Shown one piece after another: positions 15,236 through 23,407 of a DNA stretch of 33,402 bases. Made by a program: the position numbers and the translations under genes. Source of the stretch: Ferruginibacter sp. (GTDB taxonomy: Bacteria > Bacteroidota > Bacteroidia > Chitinophagales > Chitinophagaceae); NCBI GenBank assembly GCA_025352695.1, contig JANXSK010000212.1:1-33402 (forward strand), read 5' to 3'. How positions within the stretch are numbered: position 1 is the first letter of the stretch; the number at the start of each line of letters is the position of its first letter. Under the pieces are notes generated by a model. The model made no database searches, was not told where the DNA came from, and was given only the letters and a program-made list of their open reading frames with translations.

Positions 15236-15504
15236 TTAATTAAAGATATTACCAACGTTAACATATAATATTTTTGATGATGCACCTATCACATTTTCTT
15301 ATTTGATAGAATCAATATCCTTTGTAGTAATTATAATTATATTACTTTTTGATGTTGCTATACGATATAATTTAACATCCTAAGTTTTTTCAAACCACAA
15401 TTCTTTAAATGATTTTGCAACAACATTAAAATCTTTAGTTAGCCACACGCCATTTTTGACGGTAAATTTAAATCAATCCAAAATTTAAGAGATTCAAACT
15501 TCAT
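15236..15504 (-). pseudogene. Decayed DUF5615-type PIN-like toxin
   Basis: Reading the minus strand from ATG 15504 gives MKFESLKFWIDLNLPSKMA, then a frame change, then WLTKDFNVVAKSFKELWFEKT, a stop, DVKLYRIATSKSN, IIIITTKDID, another stop, and SSKILYVNVGNIFN before the final stop at 15236. The pieces match, in order, the DUF5615 (Mut7-C/PIN-like) toxin layout: an N-terminal Asp in an IDxxLP motif, a central W-L helix, the ITKDxD active-site strand and a terminal L-x-x-GN motif. At least one frameshift and two in-frame stops make it a pseudogene. Its start overlaps the end of the antitoxin remnant, as in intact pairs. Confidence 0.75.
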
Positions 15505-15703
15505 TGTAGTTTACTTGAATTACAGTATGGTCAAGTTTTTTTACTGCGTAATAAATTAAAGTTATGCAACAACTCTTCTTCACTCATTCCTTATGCCAGA
15601 TAACCTAATACATCCGCCACTTATAATCGCATTCCCTGATGCTAGGCCTACCTCCCATTAAACCGGGGATAATGGTTATTCGCTTTGATAATTCATTTTC
15701 CAT
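15494..15703 (-). pseudogene. Decayed DUF433-type antitoxin
   Basis: From ATG 15703 on the minus strand: SKRITIIPGLMGGRPSIRE, the hallmark DUF433 N-terminus; a frame change; VADVLGYLA, a stop, GMSEEELLHNF; another frame change with apparent loss of several codons; then YAVKKLDHTVIQVNYNEV and a stop at 15494. In order, these are the conserved DUF433 segments. The last frame overlaps the toxin start, ATGAAGTTTGA serving both. DUF433 proteins are antitoxins for PIN-like toxins. Two frameshifts and one nonsense change show it is dead. Confidence 0.78.
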
Positions 15704-15739
15704 AACCTTTATTTGTTTTTTAAAGATACAATTTAAAGG

Positions 15740-15771
15740 CCATAGCCTCTTATTTGCATAAGAGGCTATGG
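15740..15771. terminator. 14-bp perfect hairpin downstream of gap, possible terminator
   Basis: CCATAGCCTCTTAT (15740-15753), loop TTGC, ATAAGAGGCTATGG (15758-15771). It lies 90 nt past the gap stop codon and 37 nt before the antitoxin relic. The minus-strand continuation CCTTTAAATTG is only weakly T-rich, so a role in RNA end protection is as likely as classic termination. Confidence 0.5.
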
Positions 15772-15860
15772 ATTAAAGACGTTGCAAACAGGTATTTGGT
15801 ACAAGGGAGTGACACAACAATGTTGCTATAGAAAACTACTGCCTGTACAATAAAATAAAC

Positions 15861-16871
15861 TTACTTAATTAAACCTGCAAAATGATTTACAGTACGCACC
15901 AATTGTGATACATAACTCATTTCATTATCATACCAGCTAACTGTTTTTACCAATTGCTTATCGCCTACTTTCTGCACTTTTGTTTGTGTTGAATCAAATA
16001 AAGATCCAAAAGTAATGCCTATTACATCGCTGCTAACAATTTCATCCACATTATAACCAAAACTTTCATTGCTAGCTGCTTTCATGGCTGCGTTTACTTC
16101 TTCAGGTGTTACATCTTTTTCTAAAATAGAATATAGTTCTGTAACAGAACCGGTGATAACAGGCACCCTTTGTGCGCCACCATCTAATTTTCCTTTTAAT
16201 TCAGGCAATACCAACCCGATTGCTTTTGCAGCACCTGTACTGTTTGGAACAATATTGGCAGCAGCAGCACGAGCCCTGCGTAAATCGCCTTTTGGATGTG
16301 GTGCATCTAACGTATTTTGATCGTTGGTGTAAGCATGAATAGTACTCATGATACCAGTAATGATACCAAATTTATCATTCAATACTTTTGCCATTGGAGC
16401 CAAACAATTGGTAGTACAGCTTGCACAACTAATGATGGTTTCAGTACCATCTAAAATTGCATGGTTTACATTAAATACAATTGTTTTAAGATCGCCTGTA
16501 GCTGGAGCTGAAATCACTACTCTTTTTGCACCTGCGGTAATGTGGGCTTCTGCCTTTACCTTATCTGTGAAAAACCCGGTACTTTCAATTACAACATCAA
16601 CACCATGGTTTCCCCATGGAATTTGTGCAGGATCCTTTTGTGCATATATCTTTACTTCATGACCGTTTACTATAATTGAATTTTCTGTAGAAGTAACTTC
16701 TTGACCGAAACGACCTTGGGCACTATCGTATTTTAATAAATGTGCTAATACTGCAGGGCTAGTTAAATCATTGATTGCAACAACATCAATTCCTTGCATG
16801 TTATAGATTTGACGAAAAACCAAACGGCCGATGCGTCCGAAACCGTTGATGGCAACTTTTACTGTACTCAT
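15861..16871 (-). CDS. gap: Glyceraldehyde-3-phosphate dehydrogenase, type I
   Basis: 336 residues, normal for a phosphorylating GAPDH (EC 1.2.1.12). The NAD fold begins [13 protein letters not shown] (8-20) with D35 in AINDL, favouring NAD over NADP. The catalytic cysteine is C152 in [12 protein letters not shown] and the catalytic histidine H179 in [30 protein letters not shown] and WYDNEMSYV are also intact. It catalyses the step before phosphoglycerate kinase. Transcription likely starts from TACCTTTG at 16907-16914, with a leader of about 30 nt. Confidence 0.97.
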   Translation of the reverse strand: MSTVKVAINGFGRIGRLVFRQIYNMQGIDVVAINDLTSPAVLAHLLKYDSAQGRFGQEVTSTENSIIVNGHEVKIYAQKDPAQIPWGNHGVDVVIESTGFFTDKVKAEAHITAGAKRVVISAPATGDLKTIVFNVNHAILDGTETIISCASCTTNCLAPMAKVLNDKFGIITGIMSTIHAYTNDQNTLDAPHPKGDLRRARAAAANIVPNSTGAAKAIGLVLPELKGKLDGGAQRVPVITGSVTELYSILEKDVTPEEVNAAMKAASNESFGYNVDEIVSSDVIGITFGSLFDSTQTKVQKVGDKQLVKTVSWYDNEMSYVSQLVRTVNHFAGLIK

Positions 16872-16906
16872 AATTAATGATGATTTTATATTTTTTAGAA
16901 ACGCTG

Positions 16907-16914
16907 CAAAGGTA
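16907..16914 (-). promoter_or_regulatory. -7 box of gap
   Basis: Minus strand TACCTTTG, identical to the box before the SAM riboswitch, 35 nt before the gap ATG. It lies beyond the hairpin at 16968-17009, as expected for an independent promoter. No -33 TTTG is evident. Confidence 0.5.
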
Positions 16915-16967
16915 TGGAGGATTATAATAAAATAATGCTGAATTTTAGCTGCTTTATTAGATCTAAA

Positions 16968-17009
16968 TTATAAACCCCTGCAGCTAATTATTGCTATAGG
17001 GGTTTATAA
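16968..17009 (-). terminator. Long hairpin between the 17101 gene and gap
   Basis: TTATAAACCCCT (16968-16979) pairs perfectly with AGGGGTTTATAA (16998-17009), 12 bp, with an 18-nt loop that can extend by AGC/GCT. It follows the 17101 gene on the minus strand. The T run after it is weak. Confidence 0.55.
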
Positions 17010-17100
17010 AGACTAATTAAACTTGTTAACTTTTAAAATGCCCTTTTTGTTAAAACTTTTTTGTTGATCGAGTTATTACAAAGCAGGTATTATTTTTTGG

Positions 17101-17811
17101 TTAATTAACTGTAAATATCTTTTCGTCAACTGGTTTATTTGTTTCAATGGAAGAAAATATTATTGTTCCTCTATCAATTGCCTGAGAAAAAGGGAAAACA
17201 TAACCGTCTTCTGTTTTTTTGAAATCGCTGTAAGTTACTTCTGTATTTTCTTCTCCATTGGAAGTTTTTACCGTAGTGATTGACCTAACAAGATTGTTGG
17301 TTTTTGTATCTATAAATAAGGTAGATACAACCCCTTGTTTATTGGTAAGTTTAAGTTTGTAAGCCTCTGCACCTTCCACATTTTCTTTACCCGCTAATTC
17401 TACCTGGCTACCCTTTTCTTTATAATTAAACAATGAACCTTGGATATCAAACAGAGATTGAGAGGATTTTAATTTATCCACTGAAACTTCTTCCGGACTT
17501 GCCTGCCCCATGAAAGGCATAAAATCCCAACCTTTTGTTGTATTAACTACCTGAAAACCATCTCCCATACCTGGTACAGAAATGTCATTGCGAGAGCCCA
17601 CGCCCTGCACAGCAGTAAGAATAACGCTAACATCTGTTCCCTGTACATTAAGACTACCAACCTTTTTTACAGATTTAAGTGTTAGTAATTTCTCTTTTCC
17701 TCCAAGTGCAGTTACGTACTTTTCAATAACTTCATCTGCAGATTGTGCTTTAATTGATTGAACACTTATTAATGCTGCTATAGCAAAAATGCCCATTTGT
17801 AATTTCTTCAT
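17101..17811 (-). CDS. Exported LolA-like lipoprotein-sorting domain protein
   Basis: 236 residues. The signal peptide covers about 1-22 (MKKLQMGIFAIAALISVQS, cut after KAQ). The mature part starts SADEVIEKYVTALGGKEKL, a helix typical of exported Bacteroidota LolA-like proteins, followed by repeated beta-strand pairs such as VEGAEAYKLKLTNKQG, TLFIDTKTNNLVRS and TEVTYSDFKKTEDGYVFPFS. That is the half-barrel pattern of outer-membrane lipoprotein-sorting domains. No lipobox is present, so it is probably periplasmic. The role is unknown. It lies 11 bp after a paralog and is likely in the same operon. Confidence 0.72.
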   Translation of the reverse strand: MKKLQMGIFAIAALISVQSIKAQSADEVIEKYVTALGGKEKLLTLKSVKKVGSLNVQGTDVSVILTAVQGVGSRNDISVPGMGDGFQVVNTTKGWDFMPFMGQASPEEVSVDKLKSSQSLFDIQGSLFNYKEKGSQVELAGKENVEGAEAYKLKLTNKQGVVSTLFIDTKTNNLVRSITTVKTSNGEENTEVTYSDFKKTEDGYVFPFSQAIDRGTIIFSSIETNKPVDEKIFTVN

Positions 17812-17822
17812 GATGACTTTTT

Positions 17823-18545
17823 TTAAGATTGATTATATTGGTTTTGGTTTAAAAAATTTACTTCAATTGAATGGTTAATTACAATTTTATTAAAATTAAG
17901 TTCAAAGCGATTTTTTTTATTTAAATAAAACATTTGTATTTCTATTGCATGGGCAAATGATATTCCATCCACGGTTTTGTAATTATTATACCTCGTGCAA
18001 TTGCTTTCTTGAACTGGTGTATGTGAATTATTATTTTTGAAAGATGTTTGAACAAGTAAAAAATCAGTTGTATTGATCCAGTAATAAATTACAGTCCCTT
18101 CTTTTTTTGTAAGTTTTAAGTGGTAACAGGTAATTTCTTCAATAGTCTCTTTACCAATTAATACTACTGAATGGCCTTTGGTAATATAGTTTATAAGCGG
18201 TGCCTCCGCCATTCCCAATTCTATTTGCATACCTTCCGTAACTTTACTTAATAATGTAAAATGTTCGTTTGTAACTGAACTGTTTTGCGGCACTGTTATC
18301 TGCCATTGTAAATTAAATTTTTTAGGATTTAACTCATCTAACACATTGGCAATTTTTATAAAAGAGGTAATGCCCATTAATACAATCATACCTTCCAAAT
18401 AAATATTCTGTATAGCATCTAACTTATCTAAGCCACCTTTTGCACGAATATGTTTTTCAATTATTTCATCAACTGTTTGTCCGCTTGCAAATTGCACAGC
18501 TACTAAAAACAAAACAAATATGCCAAACAACACAAGGTTCTTCAT
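17823..18545 (-). CDS. Exported LolA-like protein, paralog of the next gene
   Basis: 240 residues, signal peptide about 1-22 (ends FASGQ). The mature start TVDEIIEKHIRAKGGLDKL matches SADEVIEKYVTALGGKEKL of the gene 11 bp downstream. Shared later blocks include GKETIEEITCYHLKLTKKEG against GKENVEGAEAYKLKLTNKQG, and a YNNYKTVDGISFAHAIEIQ strand pair. It is a tandem duplicate with considerable divergence. The protein is predicted periplasmic, with a beta-rich LolA-like fold that could carry a lipid or lipoprotein; this is an inference from the fold only. Confidence 0.7.
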   Translation of the reverse strand: MKNLVLFGIFVLFLVAVQFASGQTVDEIIEKHIRAKGGLDKLDAIQNIYLEGMIVLMGITSFIKIANVLDELNPKKFNLQWQITVPQNSSVTNEHFTLLSKVTEGMQIELGMAEAPLINYITKGHSVVLIGKETIEEITCYHLKLTKKEGTVIYYWINTTDFLLVQTSFKNNNSHTPVQESNCTRYNNYKTVDGISFAHAIEIQMFYLNKKNRFELNFNKIVINHSIEVNFLNQNQYNQS

Positions 18546-18712
18546 CTTGTTAAATTAAAGTTGAAAGATATACTAAAATTATGCCTTGTGTAACATAAAT
18601 GATAAGTGGATAATACAAATAATAAACGGTAAGTATTAGGTGCAGGTAAAAGTTATTTGTTATGCTTATTTTTATGTTTTAAGAAGTAAATTTTTGGATA
18701 TAAAATTACCGT

Positions 18713-20347
18713 ATGCAATTTTCTGTAAAAGGCAATGTAGTAGATGTTTTTAATAAAATCTTTTTTTATGGAGAAGTGTTTATTAGCAATGCAAAAATAA
18801 TCGAAGTTAGGAAAATTGCCAAGGCAAAAGTTAACGAAAAATTTATACTCCCCGGCTTTATAGACAGCCATGTTCATATTGAAAGTTCGATGTTGGTACC
18901 TAGTGAATTTGCAAAGTTAGCAGTGGTACATGGCACAGTTGCCACGGTAAGCGATCCGCATGAAATTGCGAATGTTTGCGGTATGGCAGGTGTTGAGTTT
19001 ATGATTACCAACGGAAAAACAGTTCCATTTAAATTTAATTTTGGTGCACCAAGCTGTGTGCCGGCTACTATTTTTGAAACTGCGGGTGCCATACTGAATG
19101 CTAATGATATAGGCGCTTTGCTGCAAAAAAAAGAGGTTAAATACTTAAGCGAAATGATGAATTTTCCAGGTGTATTACATAGCGATGTAGAAGTAATGAA
19201 AAAAATTACGGCTGCAAAAAAAAATAACAAACCCATTGATGGCCATGCCCCCGGCCTTAGAGGCAAAGCTGCAAAAAATTACATTGCGGCAGGCATAAGT
19301 ACGGACCATGAATGTTTTACTGCTGAAGAGGCCCTAGATAAATTACAATACGGAATGAAAATTTTAATAAGGGAAGGAAGTGCCGCTAAAAATTTTGAAG
19401 CCCTGATTGATCTTATGAATAACCATGCAGATTATATGATGTTTTGCAGTGATGATAAGCACCCGGATAGTTTGGTGGAAGGACACATTAATTTATTGTG
19501 TGAAAGAGCTGTGGCCAAAAGCATTGATATTTTTAAAGTTTTACTGGCTGCTTGTATCAATCCGGTGTTGCATTACAAATTAGATGTAGGCTTATTAAAG
19601 GAAGGCGATGCGGCAGATTTTATTGTTGTTGAAGATCTGGTTCATTTTAAAACGATACAAACTTATATTGATGGAATTTTGGTGGCCGAAGATGGAAAGT
19701 CACTAATTAAGGCTGCCACCTCCGGAATTATTAATCAATTTAATTGTGAGGAAAAGGTAGCTGTTGATTTTTGTTTTCCCTATAATGATGAAAAAGAAAT
19801 TTTTGTAATTGAAGCCATCGAAGGACAGCTGATAACTAATAAATTAACTGCAACACCAAAAATTATAAATGGTGAAATTGTTAGTGATTTGGCGAATGAT
19901 ATTTTAAAAATAGTGGTGGTTAACCGGTATAAAAATATTCCAATTGCAAAAACATTTATAAAAAATTTTGGTTTACAGCAAGGTGCAATAGCCTCTACAG
20001 TAGCGCATGATAGCCATAATATTATTGCTGTAGGTGTTGATGATGAAAGTATTTGCAGGGCTGTTAATTTAGTTATTAAAGAACAAGGTGGCATAAGTGC
20101 TGTTACATTTAATGGCAGTAAGAATATGGTTGTAGGTTTACCTGTTGCCGGGTTAATGAGTACGGATGATGGCTACACTGTGGCAACTAATTATACGGCC
20201 ATTGATAAAATGGTAAAAAAAGAATTGGGCTCCACATTAGTTGCACCTTTTATGACGTTATCTTTTATGGCACTACTTGTTATTCCCCATTTAAAATTGA
20301 GCGACCTAGGGTTATTTGATGGTGATGTATTTGGGTTTATTAAATGA
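18713..20347 (+). CDS. ade: Adenine deaminase
   Basis: 544 residues of the amidohydrolase superfamily, the length expected for bacterial Ade. Metal-site motifs are in order: [14 protein letters not shown] (about 47-60), [33 protein letters not shown] and FCSDDKHPD. The C-terminal domain closes with [17 protein letters not shown] and the [16 protein letters not shown] block typical of adenine deaminases. The enzyme converts adenine to hypoxanthine and ammonia (EC 3.5.4.2) in purine salvage. It is transcribed alone, divergent from the LolA-like pair; uracil phosphoribosyltransferase lies 2.3 kb further on. Confidence 0.95.
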   Translation: MQFSVKGNVVDVFNKIFFYGEVFISNAKIIEVRKIAKAKVNEKFILPGFIDSHVHIESSMLVPSEFAKLAVVHGTVATVSDPHEIANVCGMAGVEFMITNGKTVPFKFNFGAPSCVPATIFETAGAILNANDIGALLQKKEVKYLSEMMNFPGVLHSDVEVMKKITAAKKNNKPIDGHAPGLRGKAAKNYIAAGISTDHECFTAEEALDKLQYGMKILIREGSAAKNFEALIDLMNNHADYMMFCSDDKHPDSLVEGHINLLCERAVAKSIDIFKVLLAACINPVLHYKLDVGLLKEGDAADFIVVEDLVHFKTIQTYIDGILVAEDGKSLIKAATSGIINQFNCEEKVAVDFCFPYNDEKEIFVIEAIEGQLITNKLTATPKIINGEIVSDLANDILKIVVVNRYKNIPIAKTFIKNFGLQQGAIASTVAHDSHNIIAVGVDDESICRAVNLVIKEQGGISAVTFNGSKNMVVGLPVAGLMSTDDGYTVATNYTAIDKMVKKELGSTLVAPFMTLSFMALLVIPHLKLSDLGLFDGDVFGFIK

Positions 20348-20368
20348 TGGTAATATTGTAGGTTATAA

Positions 20369-20782
20369 CTAATTATTTGATTTTTTCGTAAATATAAATT
20401 CTACAGATTTACCAGATTGTTCCCCCTGTAAAACATTCAGCAGCATCCAATTGTTTTGATCAAGAAAATTTAATAGGTGACCAAGACTTCTGAAAATAAG
20501 CATCTTCCCATTTTTATCTTTGAGCTTAAGCTCCTTTTCCCGGTTCCATTGTTGCCCATAATCAAAATTTAAATCGTACAGCTGATTGGTTGAACCATTC
20601 ATCGTTTCTGTTTTTATAGTAGTATAGGTGGCTGCAATATTTTTGATTAACACGCCATTTACGTAACCATCAATATGTAGACTATTTTTTTCTATATTAT
20701 CAACAATACTATCCTTATTTACTTGCTGTGCATCTGTAAGGTGGCAACATAAAACAAACAGCATAAAAAATATTTTCTTCAT
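20369..20782 (-). CDS. Small exported protein of unknown function
   Basis: 137 residues. A signal peptide (MKKIFFMLFVLCCHLTDAQ) covers 1-19. The mature protein has no family signature that I recognise: short beta-like segments such as LHIDGYVNGVLIKNIAATY, a W-rich stretch (YGQQWNREKELKLKDK) and GHLLNFLDQNNWMLLNV near the C-terminus. A secreted or periplasmic location is likely. It lies 70 bp after a lipoprotein gene on the same strand and may share its transcript. Codon use looks like its neighbours'. No function is proposed. Confidence 0.7.
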   Translation of the reverse strand: MKKIFFMLFVLCCHLTDAQQVNKDSIVDNIEKNSLHIDGYVNGVLIKNIAATYTTIKTETMNGSTNQLYDLNFDYGQQWNREKELKLKDKNGKMLIFRSLGHLLNFLDQNNWMLLNVLQGEQSGKSVEFIFTKKSNN

Positions 20783-20852
20783 AGAAATTTCTAATTAAAA
20801 AATAAAATATTTAAAATTATACATCATTTAATCAATGCCTACAATTAAAAAT

Positions 20853-21272
20853 TTATTGCTTAATCTTTGCACCCAATATTTTTATACCCACACTATCAGT
20901 TCCCTTCGGGGCAAAATATTTTGTTTTAAATTCCATAAATTTACCGGGTTCAATATTGTCATAAATAGTTTCATTGTTCTTTTCCAGCAAGGTACCAGTT
21001 TTACTAAAAAAAGACAACTCTAACAGAACATCTTTGTATGCACATATTTTAGCGGTATTGCGTACGGTTCCTTTTATAACTGTTTGGCCAAGCAGGTTAT
21101 GTTTATCGTGGCTGCTGGCTTTTAAAAAAGCAAGCGGATTTTTCTTTTCTTTTTCAAGTAAGGTTTCTGTTGCTTTCAGATAAATTTCTTTTTCTGCTGC
21201 GGCTTCTTTGGCCCTACTGTTACAAGCTAATAAAAGAATGGATATTGTTACAATGCAGGCTATTTTTTTCAT
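20853..21272 (-). CDS. Small lipoprotein, possible FxLYD-like domain
   Basis: 139 residues. MKKIACIVTISILLLAC is a lipoprotein signal with lipobox LLAC, so Cys17 would be lipidated. A short charged helix follows (AKEAAAEKEIYLKATETLLEKEKK). The remaining beta-rich part (VIKGTVRNTAKICAYKDVLL, FFSKTGTLLEKNNETIYD, NIEPGKFMEFKTKYFAPKG) has the order of FxLYD-type domains, which describe residual-strain-like beta sandwiches of unknown role. That assignment is tentative. It may be co-transcribed with the exported protein downstream. Confidence 0.68.
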   Translation of the reverse strand: MKKIACIVTISILLLACNSRAKEAAAEKEIYLKATETLLEKEKKNPLAFLKASSHDKHNLLGQTVIKGTVRNTAKICAYKDVLLELSFFSKTGTLLEKNNETIYDNIEPGKFMEFKTKYFAPKGTDSVGIKILGAKIKQ

Positions 21273-21324
21273 GCTGAAATTTTATACAATTAAAATAAAT
21301 ATTGGTGAAATATTTTGTTAAAAA

Positions 21325-21421
21325 GACCAAAGGTAAAAAGCTAAAGGCCGAAAGCAGCTGACAAGGACTTCCTAATTCTTTTGAGTTTTTGTCTTATGCG
21401 TTTAGATTTTTGCATTTAGCC
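21325..21421. repeat. Imperfect long inverted repeat after anmK
   Basis: The reverse complement of 21325-21349 and the direct segment 21397-21421 agree at 18 of 25 positions; both are built on a TTTAG..TTTTT..TTT pattern. Such CTTTAGCC-like repeats are frequent between Bacteroidota genes. The hairpin begins 3 nt past the anmK stop codon and could act as its terminator. Confidence 0.5.
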
Positions 21422-21424
21422 TTA

Positions 21425-22516
21425 CTAAGTTCCGGTTCCTAGCCACAATGCACCCCCAATACTATTTTGTTCGGCACCAGTTACAGTTGACAATACATTT
21501 ACTTCTTCTCTCCAGCGTAATACTCCCATCAAAGCCATTATCAGTGCCTCCTTGTATTGTACCAGTCGATCATGCGGAACAACAATATTGATTTCTTCTT
21601 CGTTCAATAATATCTTTAATCTTTCTATTAAAAATGTATTGAACGCTCCCCCACCTGTAATCAGCATTTTTTTATTTATCATGGTAATTTCATTATTTAT
21701 AATGGCTTCCTTTATTTGCAGCGTAACATGTTCTACATAAGTTCTTACTGCATCTTCTACAGCGATACCTGCATTTTTAATTATTGGATAAATTCCCCTT
21801 GTACTAAATTCGTTAGACAATGATTTTGGCCCACGTTGCTTGTAATAATCAAGGGAATTTAATTGTTGCAATAAATTTTTATCTACATTTCCAGAGGAAG
21901 CAATTGCACCACCTTCATCATACACCAAACCCTTTTCAGCAGCCAGCATATTTAATATTCTGTTAGCCGCACAAACATCAAATGCAATAAAATTTCCAGC
22001 TTGGTTTATAGAAAGATTGGCGATACCGCCGATGTTTAGAAAATACTGATAATCTTGAAATAATAATTTTTCACCGATAGGAACAATCGGAGCTCCCTGA
22101 CCGCCAAAAGCTACATCCATAGTACGCAAGTCGCTCACAACAGGCAATTTTGTTACAGCCGCAATTGCCGCACCATCACCCAATTGTGCGGTCATTTTTA
22201 GATTGGGTAAATGAAAAGTAGTATGCCCGTGTGAGGCAATTAAATTCACCTGATGTTGCAAATTATTTTTCTCAATAAATACATTTATTTTATTGCCAAT
22301 ATAATGACCGTATTCTGTATGCAGCAATTGATAATTACGTGCAGACAAATCAGTTGCTGTCAATAATTTTTCTCTCCATTCTTTATCATATTCCAAACAA
22401 CTAGCTGCTATAATTTCATAAGACCATTTACCACCAGTTTCAGTAAGTTCCGTAAAAGCTATGTCCAATCCATCAAGTGAACTGCCACTCATTATTCCAA
22501 TTGCCCTATAAATCAT
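21425..22516 (-). CDS. anmK: Anhydro-N-acetylmuramic acid kinase
   Basis: 363 residues, the family length. The N-terminal phosphate-1 motif is IGIMSGSSLDGLDIAF (7-22). Further blocks are ASHGHTTFHLP, QLGDGAAIAA, VSDLRTMDVAFGGQGAPIVP, NIGGIANLSI, FDVCAANRILNMLA, LITGGGAFN and KEALIMALMGVLR. The enzyme opens and phosphorylates 1,6-anhydro-MurNAc to MurNAc-6-phosphate in peptidoglycan recycling. It is divergent from upp, with 89 bp between start codons. No MurQ etherase or other recycling gene lies within the window. Confidence 0.95.
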   Translation of the reverse strand: MIYRAIGIMSGSSLDGLDIAFTELTETGGKWSYEIIAASCLEYDKEWREKLLTATDLSARNYQLLHTEYGHYIGNKINVFIEKNNLQHQVNLIASHGHTTFHLPNLKMTAQLGDGAAIAAVTKLPVVSDLRTMDVAFGGQGAPIVPIGEKLLFQDYQYFLNIGGIANLSINQAGNFIAFDVCAANRILNMLAAEKGLVYDEGGAIASSGNVDKNLLQQLNSLDYYKQRGPKSLSNEFSTRGIYPIIKNAGIAVEDAVRTYVEHVTLQIKEAIINNEITMINKKMLITGGGAFNTFLIERLKILLNEEEINIVVPHDRLVQYKEALIMALMGVLRWREEVNVLSTVTGAEQNSIGGALWLGTGT

Positions 22517-22521
22517 GTTTT

Positions 22522-22581
22522 TTTGAAATTTAAATTCTTATTTTTACAACTAAGGTTAGTAGTGCAATTTCAAATTTCAAA
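22522..22581. repeat. Inverted repeat between divergent anmK and upp
   Basis: TTTGAAATTTAAATT (22522-22536) is complementary to AATTTCAAATTTCAAA (22566-22581) with a single extra base, over a 29-nt loop. TTTCAAA recurs further to the right. It occupies the shared promoter region; low complexity makes function uncertain. Confidence 0.4.
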
Positions 22582-22605
22582 TTCAAAGTTTCAAAATTTA
22601 TATTC

Positions 22606-23256
22606 ATGGTAATTAATCTCAGCGACCAGCATTCCTTGATAAGTAATTGGGTGAGCGAATTAAGAGATGTTGAAGTACAAAATGATAGGATGCGTTTTCG
22701 CAAAAACCTCGAAAGAATTGGAGAAGTAGCCGCATATGAAATAAGTAAAACTTTAGCCTGGAAAGAAAAGGAAATTACTACACCGTTAGGCATAGCAAAT
22801 TGTAAAGTACTCCTGGTTCAGCCCGTACTGGCAACTATTTTAAGAGCCGGACTAGGGTTACACAACGGATTACTAAATTATTTTGATAATGCAGAAAATG
22901 CATTCATCACTGCCTATCGTAAACACAAACCTGATGGCACTTTTGATATAAGCATTGAATACTTGAGTTGCCCTGAAATAGATGGAAAAGTGGTAATAAT
23001 AAGCGACCCAATGATTGCTACCGGAGCATCTTTAGTAAAAGCTATACAATACCTGAAAGCAGAAGGCGTTATAAAGAAAATACACATTGTTTGCGCTATT
23101 GCTTGTACTGTAGGTATTGAGTTTGTGTTAAGAGAACAACCTAAAGCAACTATTTGGTGTGGTGATATTGATGATGAAATTACAGCAAAAGGTTATATTG
23201 TACCAGGTTTAGGTGATGCCGGTGATTTAGCATTTGGACAAAAAATACAATCCTAA
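22606..23256 (+). CDS. upp: Uracil phosphoribosyltransferase
   Basis: 216 residues, normal for Upp. The PRPP-binding motif VVIISDPMIATGASL spans about 129-143; R80-AGLG is the conserved N-side block; the uracil-binding tail VPGLGDAGDLAFG is near the C-terminus. The enzyme makes UMP from uracil and PRPP (EC 2.4.2.9) in pyrimidine salvage. Some Bacteroidota members carry sequence closer to the eukaryotic type, but the essential motifs here are clear. The gene stands alone, divergent from anmK. Confidence 0.94.
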   Translation: MVINLSDQHSLISNWVSELRDVEVQNDRMRFRKNLERIGEVAAYEISKTLAWKEKEITTPLGIANCKVLLVQPVLATILRAGLGLHNGLLNYFDNAENAFITAYRKHKPDGTFDISIEYLSCPEIDGKVVIISDPMIATGASLVKAIQYLKAEGVIKKIHIVCAIACTVGIEFVLREQPKATIWCGDIDDEITAKGYIVPGLGDAGDLAFGQKIQS

Positions 23257-23407
23257 AAGTTTGACTTACATTATTAAAAAAATAGTTGCGTATACATCTA
23301 AAATTATTTAATAAATAGCTTTATAATTGATTACGAATTTTTTACAGTAACCTGTACCGTTTTATACAGCAAAAGGTTATCTTTAATATTCCGAATTACC
23401 ATTTAAA

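Noticed and set aside
21328..21335. Minus-strand TACCTTTG as a promoter for the lipoprotein gene at 20853-21272
   Set aside because: The box is part of one arm of an imperfect inverted repeat (21325-21421), so the match may only reflect the repeat. It was not called.
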